Shown here: positions 10,710 to 22,072 of the stretch, one piece after another
How positions within the stretch are numbered: position 1 is the stretch's first letter
Layout: each line of letters opens with the position of its first letter
Assembly (NCBI GenBank): GCA_004519485.1
Contig: CP038110.1
Location: 372,001 to 436,000 of the forward strand
Length of the DNA stretch: 64,000 bases
Direction: 5' to 3'
Source of the DNA: Nannochloropsis oceanica
Lineage: Eukaryota > Sar > Eustigmatophyceae > Eustigmatales > Monodopsidaceae
Program-made: the position numbers and the translations under genes
The notes under the pieces: generated by a model
Seen by the model: the letters and a program-made list of their open reading frames with translations, nothing else
Databases searched by the model: none
Told to the model about the DNA's origin: nothing

Positions 10710-12154
10710 ATGACGAAGGAGGCATCATCAGAGCAGGATCTGCCCCTTCCTCCTTCCCATCACGCGCCCCCCACACCACCGCCGCCACCGCCGAAGGAGG
10801 AGGAGGAGGAGGAGGAGGACAAACGGAAGAGGGGCAGGAGCAGCAGCGTGGACAGCGTGGACAGCGTGGACAGCTTGGGGCGGATCAAGAGGCGGCGGGT
10901 TAGGATAGGCAACGGGAGTGACGATGATGAGGATGAGGATGACGACGATCTGGAGAGGAGACGGGGACGGCGCGGACGCAATGGTGGAGTGTGGAGAAAT
11001 CGCAGCCGCAGTCGTAGTCGCAGCCGGGAGCGGCGAAGGACGAACGAGAGGGACGATGCTGTCAAAGGCTCTTTGCGGGAGGACAAGAAGAAGGAAGAAG
11101 AGGAGGAACCGGAAGGAGGGGCGACGATGCCTTTGCCACCGCCTTCTGGAGTACCGGACACCCGCAGTGCCGTCAAGATCTTTGCGGACGCTCCTCCGTC
11201 GGAAGTAGCTCTGGCTCCACCCCCTCCTCGGCGTCGGCGACGACCAGATGCCAAGAAGCCAACGACCGCGGCTACTGCTATTACTACTGATGCTATTGCT
11301 GCCGCTGCTGCTCCTGTCCCCACGCCTGTCCCCGGGTCTATCCCTTATGTACCAACAGCACCAGTGGCATCAACAGGCACGTGTACAGCAGCCGCCATCT
11401 CTCCCTCCGAGCAGCAGCAGCAAGAACTCTCTTCACTCTCACCAAAAGGAGGCCGGTCTCAACGAGCACCTGTATCCCCAACGCGAGGAAAGCGACCGCC
11501 ACCACCACCAGCAGCAGCGGTTCTACCTCTTCCTACGCGTCCTCTCCCTCAGGAAAAGAGAGAGGAGGAGGAGGAAGAGGAGGATGACGACTTGATGTTT
11601 GAAACGGAGAAGGAAAGGGAGGAACGAGAGATGGCCGAGCGTCGAGCAAGGCGAGAAAAGATGCTCGCTCAGTTTGGTGGTGCTGACGTAACTGCCAGAG
11701 GAGATGAAAAAGATAGGTCAGGAGGAAAAAGCACTAAATGTCCTCCTCCTTTGGTGTTGAGTCCTGCGGTGCCGACTTGTTCGTTGCCTACTTTAGTCCA
11801 AGAGAAAAAGGAGAAATGGCATGCTGGTACTGCTACTGCTGCTGTCCCTGCAATGGCATCTGCAACTGCTGATACCGCAGCTGCTGCTATCGCACCGCCA
11901 GCAGGGAAGAAAAAAACGAAGGAAACGGAGAAAGAGAAAGAGGAGGCCATGAGAATATTCCTAGCTGAGACTCGCCGTCAGGTGGAAGATGCCTTGGGAG
12001 GAGCAGGCGAGCTGATGATGGAGGACGTGGAGGAGGATGAGGAAGAGAGGAATGAAGGGACAGACGGTGCAGATGAAGTGATGAAACATGAGGAAGAGGA
12101 GGAGGACGAGGTGGAAAAGGAGAAAGGCGTCGGTGCTGCTACTGTCGCTGCTGA

Positions 12155-12189
<35 letters not shown>

Positions 12190-14236
12190 GTGGAGGGGCT
12201 GTTGAGCTCGATATTTTTTCGGCCGAGGGTGCGTCACGTACGTTGCTTGGCTGGACAGCTGGTTGGGTCCATCCCCCTCCATCCTTTCCTTCCTGTCTCC
12301 TTTGCTTTGTGTGCTGTGGGGGGCATGATACATGGACATACTTGGGCCGTTCGGGCGTTCGGGCGGAGCCTGCGTGCTTCGTGCCTGGTCTGCGGGTCCC
12401 GGCGTTTGACACACACCTACCCTACATCTTTTTTTCTCCTCATATCGTGTGCAAACATCTTGTCTCATCCATCCATCCATCCATCCATTCATCCATCCCG
12501 CCTTTCCTTCATGACCGCCACGTCAGTGACAGGTCTGACTCAATCCCTTCTCAAGGACGGAGGGACCCGTGGCGGGCTCGGCGCCTTAGGCAAAGCCGCG
12601 CTCAAAGAACAGAGGGATGCAGAGGGATACCTCTCACACAGGGTGGGGGAGATTCTGCATGGACGGTACAAGGTACGGATGCAGAGAGGGAGGTGGTGAG
12701 GGACGGAGTATGGGAGGGAGGGGAGAGTGTGTGTGTGAGAGACCCCTCCATTCTAATACCCATCTTGGCTCGTTGTGCGCATATATGCGCATGTCCCTCG
12801 CTGGATGTGGTTTCGCTTTCGGAGGACAGTGTACTGCATCGCCTGCTTTTCAGCTGGGTCATTCTTTTCTCTTACCCACGGGAAGAGGAAGAGCACTGGC
12901 TCAGCGGTTGGATTAGGGTTTGCGAAACTTTTGTTTTATTTGTGTTGTCCAAATTTATTTCGATCAGACTAGTGTATCATGTGTTCATGCACGTGTTGAT
13001 ATGCTTATTTGATGCATTTCACGCGCAAGTTCAGGTTTATCAAAAGCTGCGTATCCTCGCCCTGTCCCATACATACATCCTGTCTAGATCCTGGGCACCA
13101 AAGGCCGCGGAATCTTCAGCTCCGTCCTCCTCGCCCAAGACGAACAAGCCCAAGCCAAGCTTCCTCTCCGTCCATCCGGCCTTCCTTCCCTCCCTCACTC
13201 CCCCTCGACAGTGGCCATCAAGGTCTTGCGTGGGAATGAGTTAATGCTCCAGGCAGGGATGAAGGAGGCCGCCATCCTTCGCGACCTAACCCTTGGGGAC
13301 CCTAAGAACCAAGGGCATATCGTTCGATTCCTTGATGACTTTAGGCTAGGTGAACACGTGTGTGTGGTGATGGAGGCCATGCACATGAATCTACGCAAAC
13401 TCCTTAAGACGTATGGGGCGTCGCAGGGGTTGGCCGTGAAAGCAGTTTTGTCCTACACACAGCAGGTAGGCGATACGTAATCTTTCTCTTTGTAAATAAT
13501 CAGGTTATGCACCTAATCTCATTTCTCCCCTCCCTCTTCACAGCTTCTCATCGGCCTGGCCTACCTCCAGCAAAAAGGCATCATCCACGCAGACCTCAAG
13601 CCCGACAACCTCGTCGTCAACAGCAGCATGTCCCTTCTCAAAATCTGCGATTTCGGTTCTGCGCTCCGCGTGCACGAAATTAACGATAAAGAAGAAGACT
13701 CTCTCGCGACCGTTCCGTATTTGCAATCACGTTTTTACCGCGCACCTGAGGTTATGTTGGCTTTGCCTCCCCGAGGAACGCCTATCGATATGTGGTCAGC
13801 AGGAGCCAGTATGTTCGAGATGTACACGGGTAGGGTCTTATTCGACGGCCGGAATAATAATGAAGTTCTGATGCAGATGATGGAGGTCCGGGGAGGGTTC
13901 AGTAAGAGGGTCCTGAAGAAATGTGTGAGCTCGATTAGAAAGAAGCATTTCGATGAGGACGGGATGTTCTTACAGAGAGAATTAGCGGAAAGAGGGGAGA
14001 GTGTCCGGAGCGTGCCCCCTCCTACTGTGCCAAGAAAGCAACTAGGAGAGTTGTTGTGTTCGCCGAAGGTGTGGGCCAAAATGCCTGCTGAGACCAGAGG
14101 GGGGGTTACACTGTTGAGATTTGTTTTAGAGCAAGCATTGGTGTTGGATCCGAGCAAACGGGCGACGCCATTGCAGGCGTTGCAGCTCTTCAAGGAGAGG
14201 AGTGGAGGTGGGGGAGGAGAAAGGGGAGGGAAGTGA
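10710..14236 (+). CDS. PRPF4B: PRP4-type pre-mRNA splicing kinase (911 aa, four exons)
   Basis: Exons are 10710-12228, 12527-12672, 13088-13465 and 13544-14236, with phases 1, 0 and 0 joining cleanly. The first 500 residues are low-complexity, Glu/Lys/Arg/Ala-rich, with an RSRSRSRSRERRR stretch like SR splicing proteins and a poly-Ala run. Exon 2 carries the PRP4 junction motif DAEGYLSHRVGEILHGRY, and exon 3 the glycine loop LGTKGRGIFSSV and the lysine of VAIKVLR. Exon 4 has the atypical catalytic loop HADLKPDN (Arg of HRD replaced, as in known PRP4 kinases), DFGSA and SRFYRAPE. Known PRP4 kinases phosphorylate PRP6/PRP31 in the tri-snRNP during spliceosome activation in the nucleus. Introns 1 and 2 (298 and 415 bp) are long for this window. 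Kinase identity is firm. Confidence 0.92.
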
Positions 14237-14740
14237 GAAGATAGATTGATGTATATTGAATGAGTAGTTGATGTGGATTATAGAAAGAGGAAGGCTTGCC
14301 ATTGGTGGCGCTGAAGCCGCTTTAATGGGGTGGTCGCGCGGCAAGGTTGGATACGCTCTAAGAAGGGGAAGGGGCAAAGCTGAAGGATTAGACAGCAATA
14401 TTGTAATGATAGCTGTAGAGACGACAATGGATAGTTGCAAGAACTAAATTCAGAAAGCAAAACTTCGCAAAATTGCTCTTCTTTTGCGCTGTGAAGGGTG
14501 GGGAGGTTTTGAGTGCCTGCGGGATTGTCCACATCGCAACAGCCAAGGCGCAAAAGGTAAACAAGCGAGCCTTCTACGAGTAAATGAAACGTTTGTGTGA
14601 GTCGCAGGTGTATTGTGTATAGCTATCGAGGTGGGCCGTTGCTGCCTCTCCTCTCGGTGTGTGTATTTACCACATCATCCTTGCTGCCTAGCATGACGAC
14701 GTGACAACGATATTCTCATACCACACATGCTGCAGGCGGC
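14237..14740. other. Intergenic region between two plus-strand genes
   Basis: A 504-bp spacer with the 3' UTR of the PRP4 kinase and the promoter side of the nucleotidase gene. Antisense frames here are shadows. No motif I can defend. Confidence 0.5.
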
Positions 14741-16654
14741 ATGGGACCAATGCTACGGCGTTTGGTAAGAAGGGCAGGCACGGCCTGGGGTGCCGGAAAT
14801 GGCAGCAGCAGCATCCGCAGCCCATTGTGCGGCGGCTATTTGTCGCGACCCCTTCCGACTACCATGATCAGCAGCGCCCCCAGCACCAGCACCAACACAG
14901 GCATCAAAATTGGCAGCAGTATCCCCAGTCGTGGGGGATTTATTTGGCTGTCGCGGTCTTTGTCGTCCACCGCACCCACAAAACACAAGAAGCATACCCC
15001 TCAGCCCTTGAGCAGCATCACGCACCCACACCCGCGAATAAATCGGCTGCTGCGCGAATATCTGGCCAAGATGGAAGAGGGGCCACCGACTTCTAATTCT
15101 CTCCAGCCGCCTGGCCAGGAGCAGCAAAAAATACCCCGGAAGGACCGTATATTTGTCAACAACGCAATCAACTTGGGCAAGGTGGACGTCTTAGGCTGGG
15201 ATTACGATTACACGCTCGTGAGTTATACCGACAAGATGGAAGGCCTTATATACAGCATGGCCAAGGATTATCTGATCGAGCACTCGGGCTACCCTACGGA
15301 GATGAAGACTCGTCGCACGTACGACCCGCACTTTGCTATTCGCGGCCTTGCCGTGGACATGGATCGAGGGTGGCTGCTCAAGCTCAGTTATATCAACCAA
15401 ATCGCGCTGCGGACTGTTTTCAATGGCCGACAGCGCTTGACAAAGCAAGAGGTGTTGGCTGAGTACGGGGACAGCTCTCACATCTCGCCACAGTACCGAA
15501 ACGAGCACTTGAAGCCTCTTCTTGACTTGTTCTCCATGTCGCTGGCCTGCCTGCTCGCCGATGTCCTCGACTATTTGAACAAATTAGACATCCACCACGA
15601 CCGCCGCGCCGTCGTAGAAGACGTAATGAAAGCTATTAACCACGTGCACTTGAGCGGAAACATGCACAAGGAAGTGGTCAAGGACCCGCCCACCTACATG
15701 ATGCCCTCGCCCCACTTACGCGAGACCCTGACACGCTTCCGCGACGTGGGCAAAAAGCTATTTCTGTGCTCCAACTCCAATTACGAATATGTGTCGGGGG
15801 GGCTTCGATTCCTGATTGGAGATGATTGGCAGGAGTTTTTTGACGTGGTAATCGTGAGCGCGGACAAGCCGGGTTTCTATACCTCTGATCGACCATTCCG
15901 TCAGGTGGCACAGAGCACGGGCAAGATTCGGTGGACGGAAGTGACCACGCTGGAGAAAGGCAAGGTCTACTCACACGGCTCTTTGGATGGCTTGACAAAG
16001 CTGACGGGGTGGATGGGCCCGCGAGTGCTGTATATTGGGGATCAGATTTGGGCGGACTTGGTGGGGGCTCGGCGGAACCAGGGGTGGCGCACAGGAGCGG
16101 TGATTCGGGAGTTGGACCATGAATTGCTTGTGCAGCAATCGACAAAGTACCGGGCGCATGCCCATAAGGTGATAACTGTGACGGAGCTCTTGCGCTTGGT
16201 GCAAGAAGATATGGAGAAGATTCGGAGTGAGGCAACAGCAGCGGCGGCGAAAGCGAAAGTTGCAGAGGGTGGGAAGGTGGGAGGGGCGGCGCCGTATTTG
16301 TTGCAAGAAGCGGATGTTATTGTCTCGGATGGGTTGGAAAAGTATTTGAGGCATCTCCAGACAGAAATGTCCAAGATGTTCAATGGTAATTTCGGCTCTG
16401 TCTTTCGGGCAGAAGGAGAACCCACATTGTTTGCGTTTTCGCTACGGCGGTACGCGGATCTGTATTTGAGTAAGCTCGAGAATTTTCGATTTTACTCGCC
16501 CATGCATCGTTTCTACCCTCAACGAGGGATTTCAATGCCGCATGATCCGTACATTCCGGCAATCACCCGCCCGCCTCCCTCTGCGGTGGAGGAGGAAGGG
16601 GGTGGAGGGCGAGAAGGAGTGGAAGAGTCGAAAGGTTCAGAGGAGGGGAGGTAA
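14741..16654 (+). CDS. HAD-superfamily 5'-nucleotidase-like protein (NT5DC type), 637 aa
   Basis: Single exon. The HAD nucleophile motif is GWDYDYTLVSYTD, with the two aspartates at about residues 154 and 156. It is followed by the family's EGLIYSMAKDYLIEHSGYP-like block, then KKLFLCSNSNYEYV (HAD motif II, a Ser/Thr-type loop) and VLYIGDQIWADLVGARRNQGWRTGAVI (motif IV). This order is that of NT5DC / IMP-GMP-specific 5'-nucleotidase family proteins, which hydrolyse or are presumed to hydrolyse nucleoside monophosphates. The first 100 residues are Arg/Ser/Thr-rich, with LVRRAGTAWGAG near the start, and could be a mitochondrial presequence (inference). The C-terminal tail is Glu/Gly-rich. The true substrate cannot be read from sequence. 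Confidence 0.9.
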   Translation: MGPMLRRLVRRAGTAWGAGNGSSSIRSPLCGGYLSRPLPTTMISSAPSTSTNTGIKIGSSIPSRGGFIWLSRSLSSTAPTKHKKHTPQPLSSITHPHPRINRLLREYLAKMEEGPPTSNSLQPPGQEQQKIPRKDRIFVNNAINLGKVDVLGWDYDYTLVSYTDKMEGLIYSMAKDYLIEHSGYPTEMKTRRTYDPHFAIRGLAVDMDRGWLLKLSYINQIALRTVFNGRQRLTKQEVLAEYGDSSHISPQYRNEHLKPLLDLFSMSLACLLADVLDYLNKLDIHHDRRAVVEDVMKAINHVHLSGNMHKEVVKDPPTYMMPSPHLRETLTRFRDVGKKLFLCSNSNYEYVSGGLRFLIGDDWQEFFDVVIVSADKPGFYTSDRPFRQVAQSTGKIRWTEVTTLEKGKVYSHGSLDGLTKLTGWMGPRVLYIGDQIWADLVGARRNQGWRTGAVIRELDHELLVQQSTKYRAHAHKVITVTELLRLVQEDMEKIRSEATAAAAKAKVAEGGKVGGAAPYLLQEADVIVSDGLEKYLRHLQTEMSKMFNGNFGSVFRAEGEPTLFAFSLRRYADLYLSKLENFRFYSPMHRFYPQRGISMPHDPYIPAITRPPPSAVEEEGGGGREGVEESKGSEEGR

Positions 16655-16960
16655 AGGAGGAGTAATACGTTTTGATACTGTACATTTATTTGTCTGTGCA
16701 TCTGTGTACAATGGCAGTCCGTGCAAAAAGGAGGCATTGGTGTGCGGAAGGATCATCTTGGGTCGCGGCGCTGAGAGATGGACTGCACAAAAATAAGGAA
16801 ATTAAAGAAATGTATCAAAGTTCATATTCAATCTTATTTTTCTTTGGAGTGCGTGCTGTCCCTTGTCAAACAATCTTTGAAGACCGACAAGCATTGGGAG
16901 GCGCATTCGCAGGGACGACGCCACGATCAGAATTAGAGGCGCAAAGAGAAATCAATAGAC
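16655..16960. other. Convergent intergenic region
   Basis: A 306-bp tail-to-tail spacer between the nucleotidase and the decayed ankyrin gene, AT-richer than its flanks. No gene seen. Confidence 0.5.
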
Positions 16961-17721
16961 TTAAGCCTCACAAACAAAGATTGATACTGCCATATATGTA
17001 TAGCCCACGGCATTGATTGCTTGACCCTTGCAATTGTACACACCCAGTGATGCCCTGCACTTAAGTGTGTAGCCCGTGCGGTCCAGCTTGTTGACATGCC
17101 CGGGGTTGTCTACCACCCACTGCCGCAAGTCGGACTCGGAGAAAATGCAATAACCGGGGTGGTCGTAGCTGGGTGGCACAGCATGGCCATAGGTCCACAG
17201 ATTCACCACTGTAGATGTGGAATCACTCCATTGGCATAGGAGATTCGGATCAGCGCCAGCCTCCAAAAGCAATTCGGTAATGCGTCTCCTCTCGTGAAGG
17301 TTGATGTCGAGGCGCTCACACACGAGATGAAGGGCAGTCACGTTCATCCCCAGCTTCTGCGTCATAGCGTCCACCAACGCTTTGAATCGCGAGTCTTTCA
17401 AAAGGATTCCAATACATCCTACATCTCCGTGTAATGTTTGCCACATTAGCACGGTCAAACCATCCTCAATCACCACTGAGGGGTTTGCTCCGCGGGCGAG
17501 CAGCACGGCCATGACATCCACACTCCGCGTAAATTGGGAAGGCGTTCGAGCAGAGGATAGTGGCCATAGATGCTAACGCCCTATTTATCGATGGGCCAGG
17601 CAACGACGGCTGAGTGGCCCATCCGGACGGCCGCAAGGAGGACAGTGCGCCCCCGATAGTCCACCTCGTGCATGCTGTCAGGGTTGTCGATCGCCCACAG
17701 CCGCATCGCGTCATCCCTCAT
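16961..17721 (-). pseudogene. Decayed ankyrin-repeat gene
   Basis: An ATG at 17721 opens MRDDAMRLWAIDNPDSMHEV, followed by an ankyrin-like helix pair (GRTVLLAAVRMGHSAVVAW). It then meets an in-frame TAG near 17581. Similar ankyrin sequence resumes at once in another frame (VSIYGHYPLLERLPNLRG), and then in a third (DVMAVLLARGANPSVV, TALHLVCERLDI, LLLEAGADPN), running to a stop at 16961. At least one stop and one further frame change are therefore needed. No GT..AG intron of sensible size joins the parts, so decay is the simplest reading, though an assembly error cannot be excluded. The terminal segment (VDNPGHVNKLDRTGYTL) echoes the N-terminal one (AIDNPDSMHEVDYRGRT), showing the protein was built of repeats. 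Ankyrin repeats mediate protein binding; no specific function can be given. Confidence 0.65.
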
Positions 17722-18496
17722 CGTGCTGAAGTCCAATTAAATTACGTCCGTCATAGTTAGCGGCTGTTCTGTGATGCTTTTTTTTAATACGTTGTAAGGA
17801 CGGACTAAGTCTGAGTAAGACGAAAGAGAAGGAAAAAAGAGCTCCCGCTAACTGCCAAGGCTGGCTTCTCTAACGTCTTGCCACTAAAAAAGCCTTCACC
17901 TTTTCTTTAATTTATTTCTTTTCAGCAAGAAAATACGTCATAGTAATCAAAAGATGCTCATGTGCAACCAATTAGGGGACAGTCAAAAGGACAGAGGGTG
18001 CGATTGGATTGGGAGTCGATTCGAGTGAGCACCGGGTGAGACGTGAGACTCGAATTCAAATTTGAAAATGACCCTCCCCCTAACCCCCATCCCCCTTTAA
18101 ATACCACTTAGCTGCGCTTCGCTGTGCCTCGATGTGTGCTATGATCATCTATTGCTTGTTGGACGCTTTATCTTGATAATTATTTGAAAGCTCGTCAAAT
18201 TCACTTTTTCGGTTTCTAGGGTTTTGGTGTACGAGGGCAAGTGGTCAGCGGAAGACTTTCCTCATCGCCATTTTTGCGAGAAACTTGAATCAATTCGTAC
18301 ATTAAATCTGTGCAGAGTCGTAAGTTGTTGAAATCCGAATTTAATAGGCACCGATTCATGGAATTTACCGATCGCGCTTTTCTTCTTTGTTCTCTGTCCT
18401 CTCCTTCCTCGTGGCAAGGTGACTCCACTTCCTCCTCATCCACCAACAAATGAATGTCCTATAGTCCTTCATCTCACTCCTTAGAAATTTCACTCC
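17722..18496. other. Intergenic region, AT-richer
   Basis: A 775-bp stretch between the decayed ankyrin gene and AspRS, with T- and A-rich runs unlike the surrounding polypurine DNA. A short minus-strand frame (18216-18449) has no recognisable product and is left out. Confidence 0.5.
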
Positions 18497-20341
18497 TTAA
18501 GGCTCACACCTGTTCGGATCTCGGGGGAACATAGACGCCTTGCGTACATTATCCAAGCCCAAGTACAAAAACACCACCCGCTCCAACCCAATCCCCGCCC
18601 CGCCATGCGGTGGGACACCATGCCGAAATGAATTAATATAACTCTCCAACGGCTCCACTGGCACGCCCTTGGCTTCAATGGTCCTCGTCAACAACTCGGG
18701 GTCATGAATTCGCTGAGCACCACTACAAATCTCCTGCCCCCTCAAAAACATATCGTACGAATTACTGAATTTTTCATTCTCCGGACATGGCATGGTGTAA
18801 AACGGCCGAATCGCCGAAGGGTATTTGTCCAGGATAAAGAAATCTGCGCCATACTTCTTCTTCACCAATTCGCCCAGCTTCAATTCCTGCGCCCCGGTCA
18901 AATCGTCGTAATCATCCACGTCCTCCATTCCCCCTTCGCCCCTCAATAAGCTCATCGCCTCGGGCCAGTGCAATACACACGGGTCGTCGGTGAAAGCCAC
19001 GGGCTCCGATGCGTACTGTTCTCTAATCACCGCCAACTCCTTGGCCCACCTCTTCTCCAGTCCCTCAAAGATGTGCTTAAACATCCGATGAGTCACGAGC
19101 AATACCTCGTTGTAATGTTCTTCGATCCCCATCTCGAGGTCCAACCCGGTAAACTCACATAGATGTCTGCGGGTATTACTGTTCTCAGCCCTGAAGACGG
19201 GCCCTATCTCAAACACCCTCCCCAAATCCGCACTCATCGCCATCTGCTTATAAAGCTGCGGAGACTGTGCCAAACACGCAGGACGCCCGAAGTAATCCGT
19301 GCGAAATACTCCCGCCCCTCCCTCGCTCTCCCCCCCAATCAGCTTCGGCGTGTGGATCTCCACGAAACCCTGCTCGTACAGGCTCTCCCGAAACAACTGA
19401 CAAATCCCCGACTGAACCCTCATAATACAATTATTCGCCGGTACCCTTAAATCCAACCATCGATTGTCCAACCTTAGTTCCTGTCCTATCCGCGGGAAAG
19501 GTCGCTCGGTCCCCTGACTGGCCTCCACCTCGACCTCGGGTCTCCCGGCATCCTCCAACTGAAAAGGCAGAATCGCACCAGCATCCGAGACAACGTACAC
19601 TCGAGAAATCGATAATTCAACGTCATTGACCGAACAACTCTTCACGTTGGCTGTTGCCAAGGTCCCCTGTATATCCACCACTGTCTCACTCGTCAGCCCC
19701 CCCATGAATTTGAGCATGGCCTTGCTCCGCTCCGGGTCACTTTTATCCTTAAAATAACATGCCTGGAGAGTATCAAAAGGGCCCTGTCTTAAGACAATAA
19801 AGCATGAATTTCCTTTTGCACGCACGTTTCCGATCCGTGCACGGACCCACACCACTTTCCCTGCGTCGGCAGCGCTGAGTTTGTTCATGTCTTGGAAATC
19901 GCGGTGCAGCTCTGTTTGCGACATGATGCATGTATACTTCCCCACAGCCGGCACGGCATTCTCCCCCTGTGTAGGTAGGTCCGATTGGGCGTAGCTGATT
20001 TCGGGGAATGCAGCCGTAATTGCGGCAGGGGTGTTGCTGGCGAGGGGACTCGTGCGACGGGTAGGCTGGCGGGGGGTGCTTCGGGAGGGTGTGTTAGAGG
20101 TGAAAGGACGGAGAGTTGGTCTTAGTGCTGCTGGGGTAGTGGGTCGGATGAAGGTAATAGCGGTGGTGGTGGAAGTGTGGGGTCTTCTGCGCATTACCGC
20201 CAGAGTATTGCGCACGGCCACAGTGCCCAGCATGGTGGTGAGGAAGAGGACGATACTTGAGATAGGGAAAGGACGACGACGAGAGCAGCAGCACTGGGCA
20301 GGATGGCAGCCGGGAGAGGAGGAGAAGTAGACCATCAGCAC
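18497..20341 (-). CDS. DARS1: Aspartyl-tRNA synthetase, cytosolic/archaeal-type class IIb
   Basis: Single exon of 614 aa. The OB-fold anticodon-binding domain starts at about residue 160 (KVVWVRARIGNVRAKG). The class II catalytic core follows, with motif 2 FRAENSNTRRHLCEFTGLD near residue 380 and motif 3 GAGIGLERVVFLYLGLDNVR near residue 580. The C terminus MFPRDPNRCEP is typical of AspRS. The enzyme charges tRNA-Asp with aspartate using ATP. The roughly 140 residues before the conserved MSQTELHRDFQDMN are Thr/Arg/Pro-rich and look like a targeting extension. The ATG at 20233 (MLGTVAVRNTLAVMRRR) may be the real start for an organelle-targeted form, and the internal Met near residue 140 for a cytosolic form. 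Dual targeting is inference; the enzyme identity is firm. Confidence 0.94.
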   Translation of the reverse strand: MLMVYFSSSPGCHPAQCCCSRRRPFPISSIVLFLTTMLGTVAVRNTLAVMRRRPHTSTTTAITFIRPTTPAALRPTLRPFTSNTPSRSTPRQPTRRTSPLASNTPAAITAAFPEISYAQSDLPTQGENAVPAVGKYTCIMSQTELHRDFQDMNKLSAADAGKVVWVRARIGNVRAKGNSCFIVLRQGPFDTLQACYFKDKSDPERSKAMLKFMGGLTSETVVDIQGTLATANVKSCSVNDVELSISRVYVVSDAGAILPFQLEDAGRPEVEVEASQGTERPFPRIGQELRLDNRWLDLRVPANNCIMRVQSGICQLFRESLYEQGFVEIHTPKLIGGESEGGAGVFRTDYFGRPACLAQSPQLYKQMAMSADLGRVFEIGPVFRAENSNTRRHLCEFTGLDLEMGIEEHYNEVLLVTHRMFKHIFEGLEKRWAKELAVIREQYASEPVAFTDDPCVLHWPEAMSLLRGEGGMEDVDDYDDLTGAQELKLGELVKKKYGADFFILDKYPSAIRPFYTMPCPENEKFSNSYDMFLRGQEICSGAQRIHDPELLTRTIEAKGVPVEPLESYINSFRHGVPPHGGAGIGLERVVFLYLGLDNVRKASMFPRDPNRCEP

Positions 20342-20767
20342 TTAGTGCGCGACGATCCCATGCAATGGTGAGGGCTGCCTGTACGGTAGGGAGGATGTAT
20401 CTTGCTTGATAAGGTGGGTGCTGCGGGTTTAAGAGTAGTGCTGGAGGTGCGGTCGAAGCCCGGGCGGCTTTTCTGCCACTTGCTTGCCTGCCACTTCGTC
20501 CGTCGTCTGAAAGACGTGAACAACGTGATGGGGTGTGGCAAGGGTGCGTAACTGTGTGCTTTACTTTGCAAATGAAATGGTTAGTGCGTCGCCTCAAAAT
20601 ATCGCACGTAACCTCCTTCTTCTCCTCTAACAAGGTCGCGCTAGTCGCCTCAGGAGTCCACCCATCCCTCAACACAGCATCTGTGTCGTCCCCCGCCTTC
20701 CCCCGCAAGACGCATCTAGCTGTCCCCGTCCCCACACTTTACACACATTGCACAGCTCCAAGTAACT
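20342..20767. other. Divergent intergenic region, AspRS / short-chain dehydrogenase
   Basis: A 426-bp head-to-head spacer, about 534 bp if AspRS starts at 20233. Antisense frames here are shadows. No defined element seen. Confidence 0.5.
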
Positions 20768-22072
20768 ATGGAAATCAAAACCACCGCCTTCTTGGTTGCC
20801 CTCCTGGCCGCCTCGCCCTACATTTTGGAGCTCACGACCCGCGCTGCCTACCCTGTGCCCGCTCCCGGCGGTGGCGTTGTCTTAACTGGGGCCTCGACAG
20901 GTATCGGCGCACACGCTGCCCACAGCCTGGCCGAGGCTGGCTTCTTGGTGTTCGCTGGCGTACGAAAAGAGGCGGACGGGGAAGCACTCAAGGCCAATGC
21001 TCCTACCCCGGAGGCCCGTGAGCATATTGTACCGATTATACTTGACGTGACGAAGCAAGATCAGATTGATGCGGCTGTGAAGATCGTCAATAGCACATTG
21101 ACCGCCAAAGGGGGGGTGCCCTTGGTAGGTTTGGTGAATAACGCAGGGGTTGGAGGAGGGATGAAACCGGTAGAGTTCGAGAATATGGAGGATTTGAGGA
21201 ATTTGTTTGATGTGAACTATTTTGGGGCTGTCTCGACGACAAAGGCCTTTCTTTCCCTCCTCCGTGATGGAAAAGGAAGGGTGATTAACATCAGCAGCAT
21301 GGCTGGGCTGTTTTCCGCACCCATGATGATGAGCTATTGCGGGAGTAAGTTTGCATTGGAAGCCTTCTCGGATACGTTGAGAGTGGAGGTGCAGAAGCAT
21401 GGTGTGTCGGTCTCAGTGGTAGAGCCCGCCTATGTCCAGAGTGCCATTTTCGGTAAAAACGACGCGGCAATGGCGAAAATCAAGGAGAGGGCTGGGTCGC
21501 AGGTAAGTGTATGAACGTGTCTGTGTGGCCAAATCATCTCGCTTGAATCTTACTTGGGCTTTGCTTTTGATTGTGTACCTGTAACTCAACCTGTGTGTCT
21601 CTCTCTCCCAACTCACCTAATTGCCTACCTTCTCCTCACTCCCTAACTCCCTCCATCCTCCTCACTCCCTCACTCCCTCCCTTTAACCACTCTGCTTCCT
21701 CGAAGATCGATAAATTGTATGGGCACGTCAGTGCCCGCCCCGAGTACTTTCAACAGTGCGTGGCCAAGGCCAGCCCCCCGTCTGTGACGAGCGACGCCAT
21801 ACTGCATGCACTAACCTCGAAGTACCCACAGACCCGCTATGTGGTGGCCAATGTAGACGGTACGTCGAACCCCCTCTTTCTCTTCTTTCCCTCCCTCCCA
21901 CTGTATTTCGAGAGACACACTCTCCCTCCTCTCACAAACACCTTCTCCATTTTTCTTTCCAGGGAAACCAGCCAAGGTACTCGGGTGGGTGGTGTGGTTG
22001 CTGAATGATCGATTGAGGGATAGGATGGTAGTGCGTAGCGTCATTGACAGGTCCAAGGCGCGGCGCGTGTGA
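20768..22072 (+). CDS. Short-chain dehydrogenase/reductase, membrane-anchored (332 aa, three exons)
   Basis: Exons are 20768-21502, 21706-21859 and 21963-22072, with donors GTAAGT and GTACGT and phases 0 and 1. A hydrophobic N terminus (FLVALLAASPYILEL) suggests a signal anchor. The classical SDR signatures are present: NAD(P)-binding TGASTGIG at 40-47, LVNNAGVGGG, the catalytic Ser of INISSMAG, and YCGSK with Tyr at residue 190. The family oxidises or reduces alcohols and ketones using NAD(P)(H). The overall pattern resembles 17-beta-hydroxysteroid or retinol dehydrogenase-like SDRs, but the substrate cannot be assigned. The C terminus is basic (VIDRSKARRV) and predicted by splicing only. 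The acceptors lie in pyrimidine-rich CTCCCT tracts. Confidence 0.9.
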
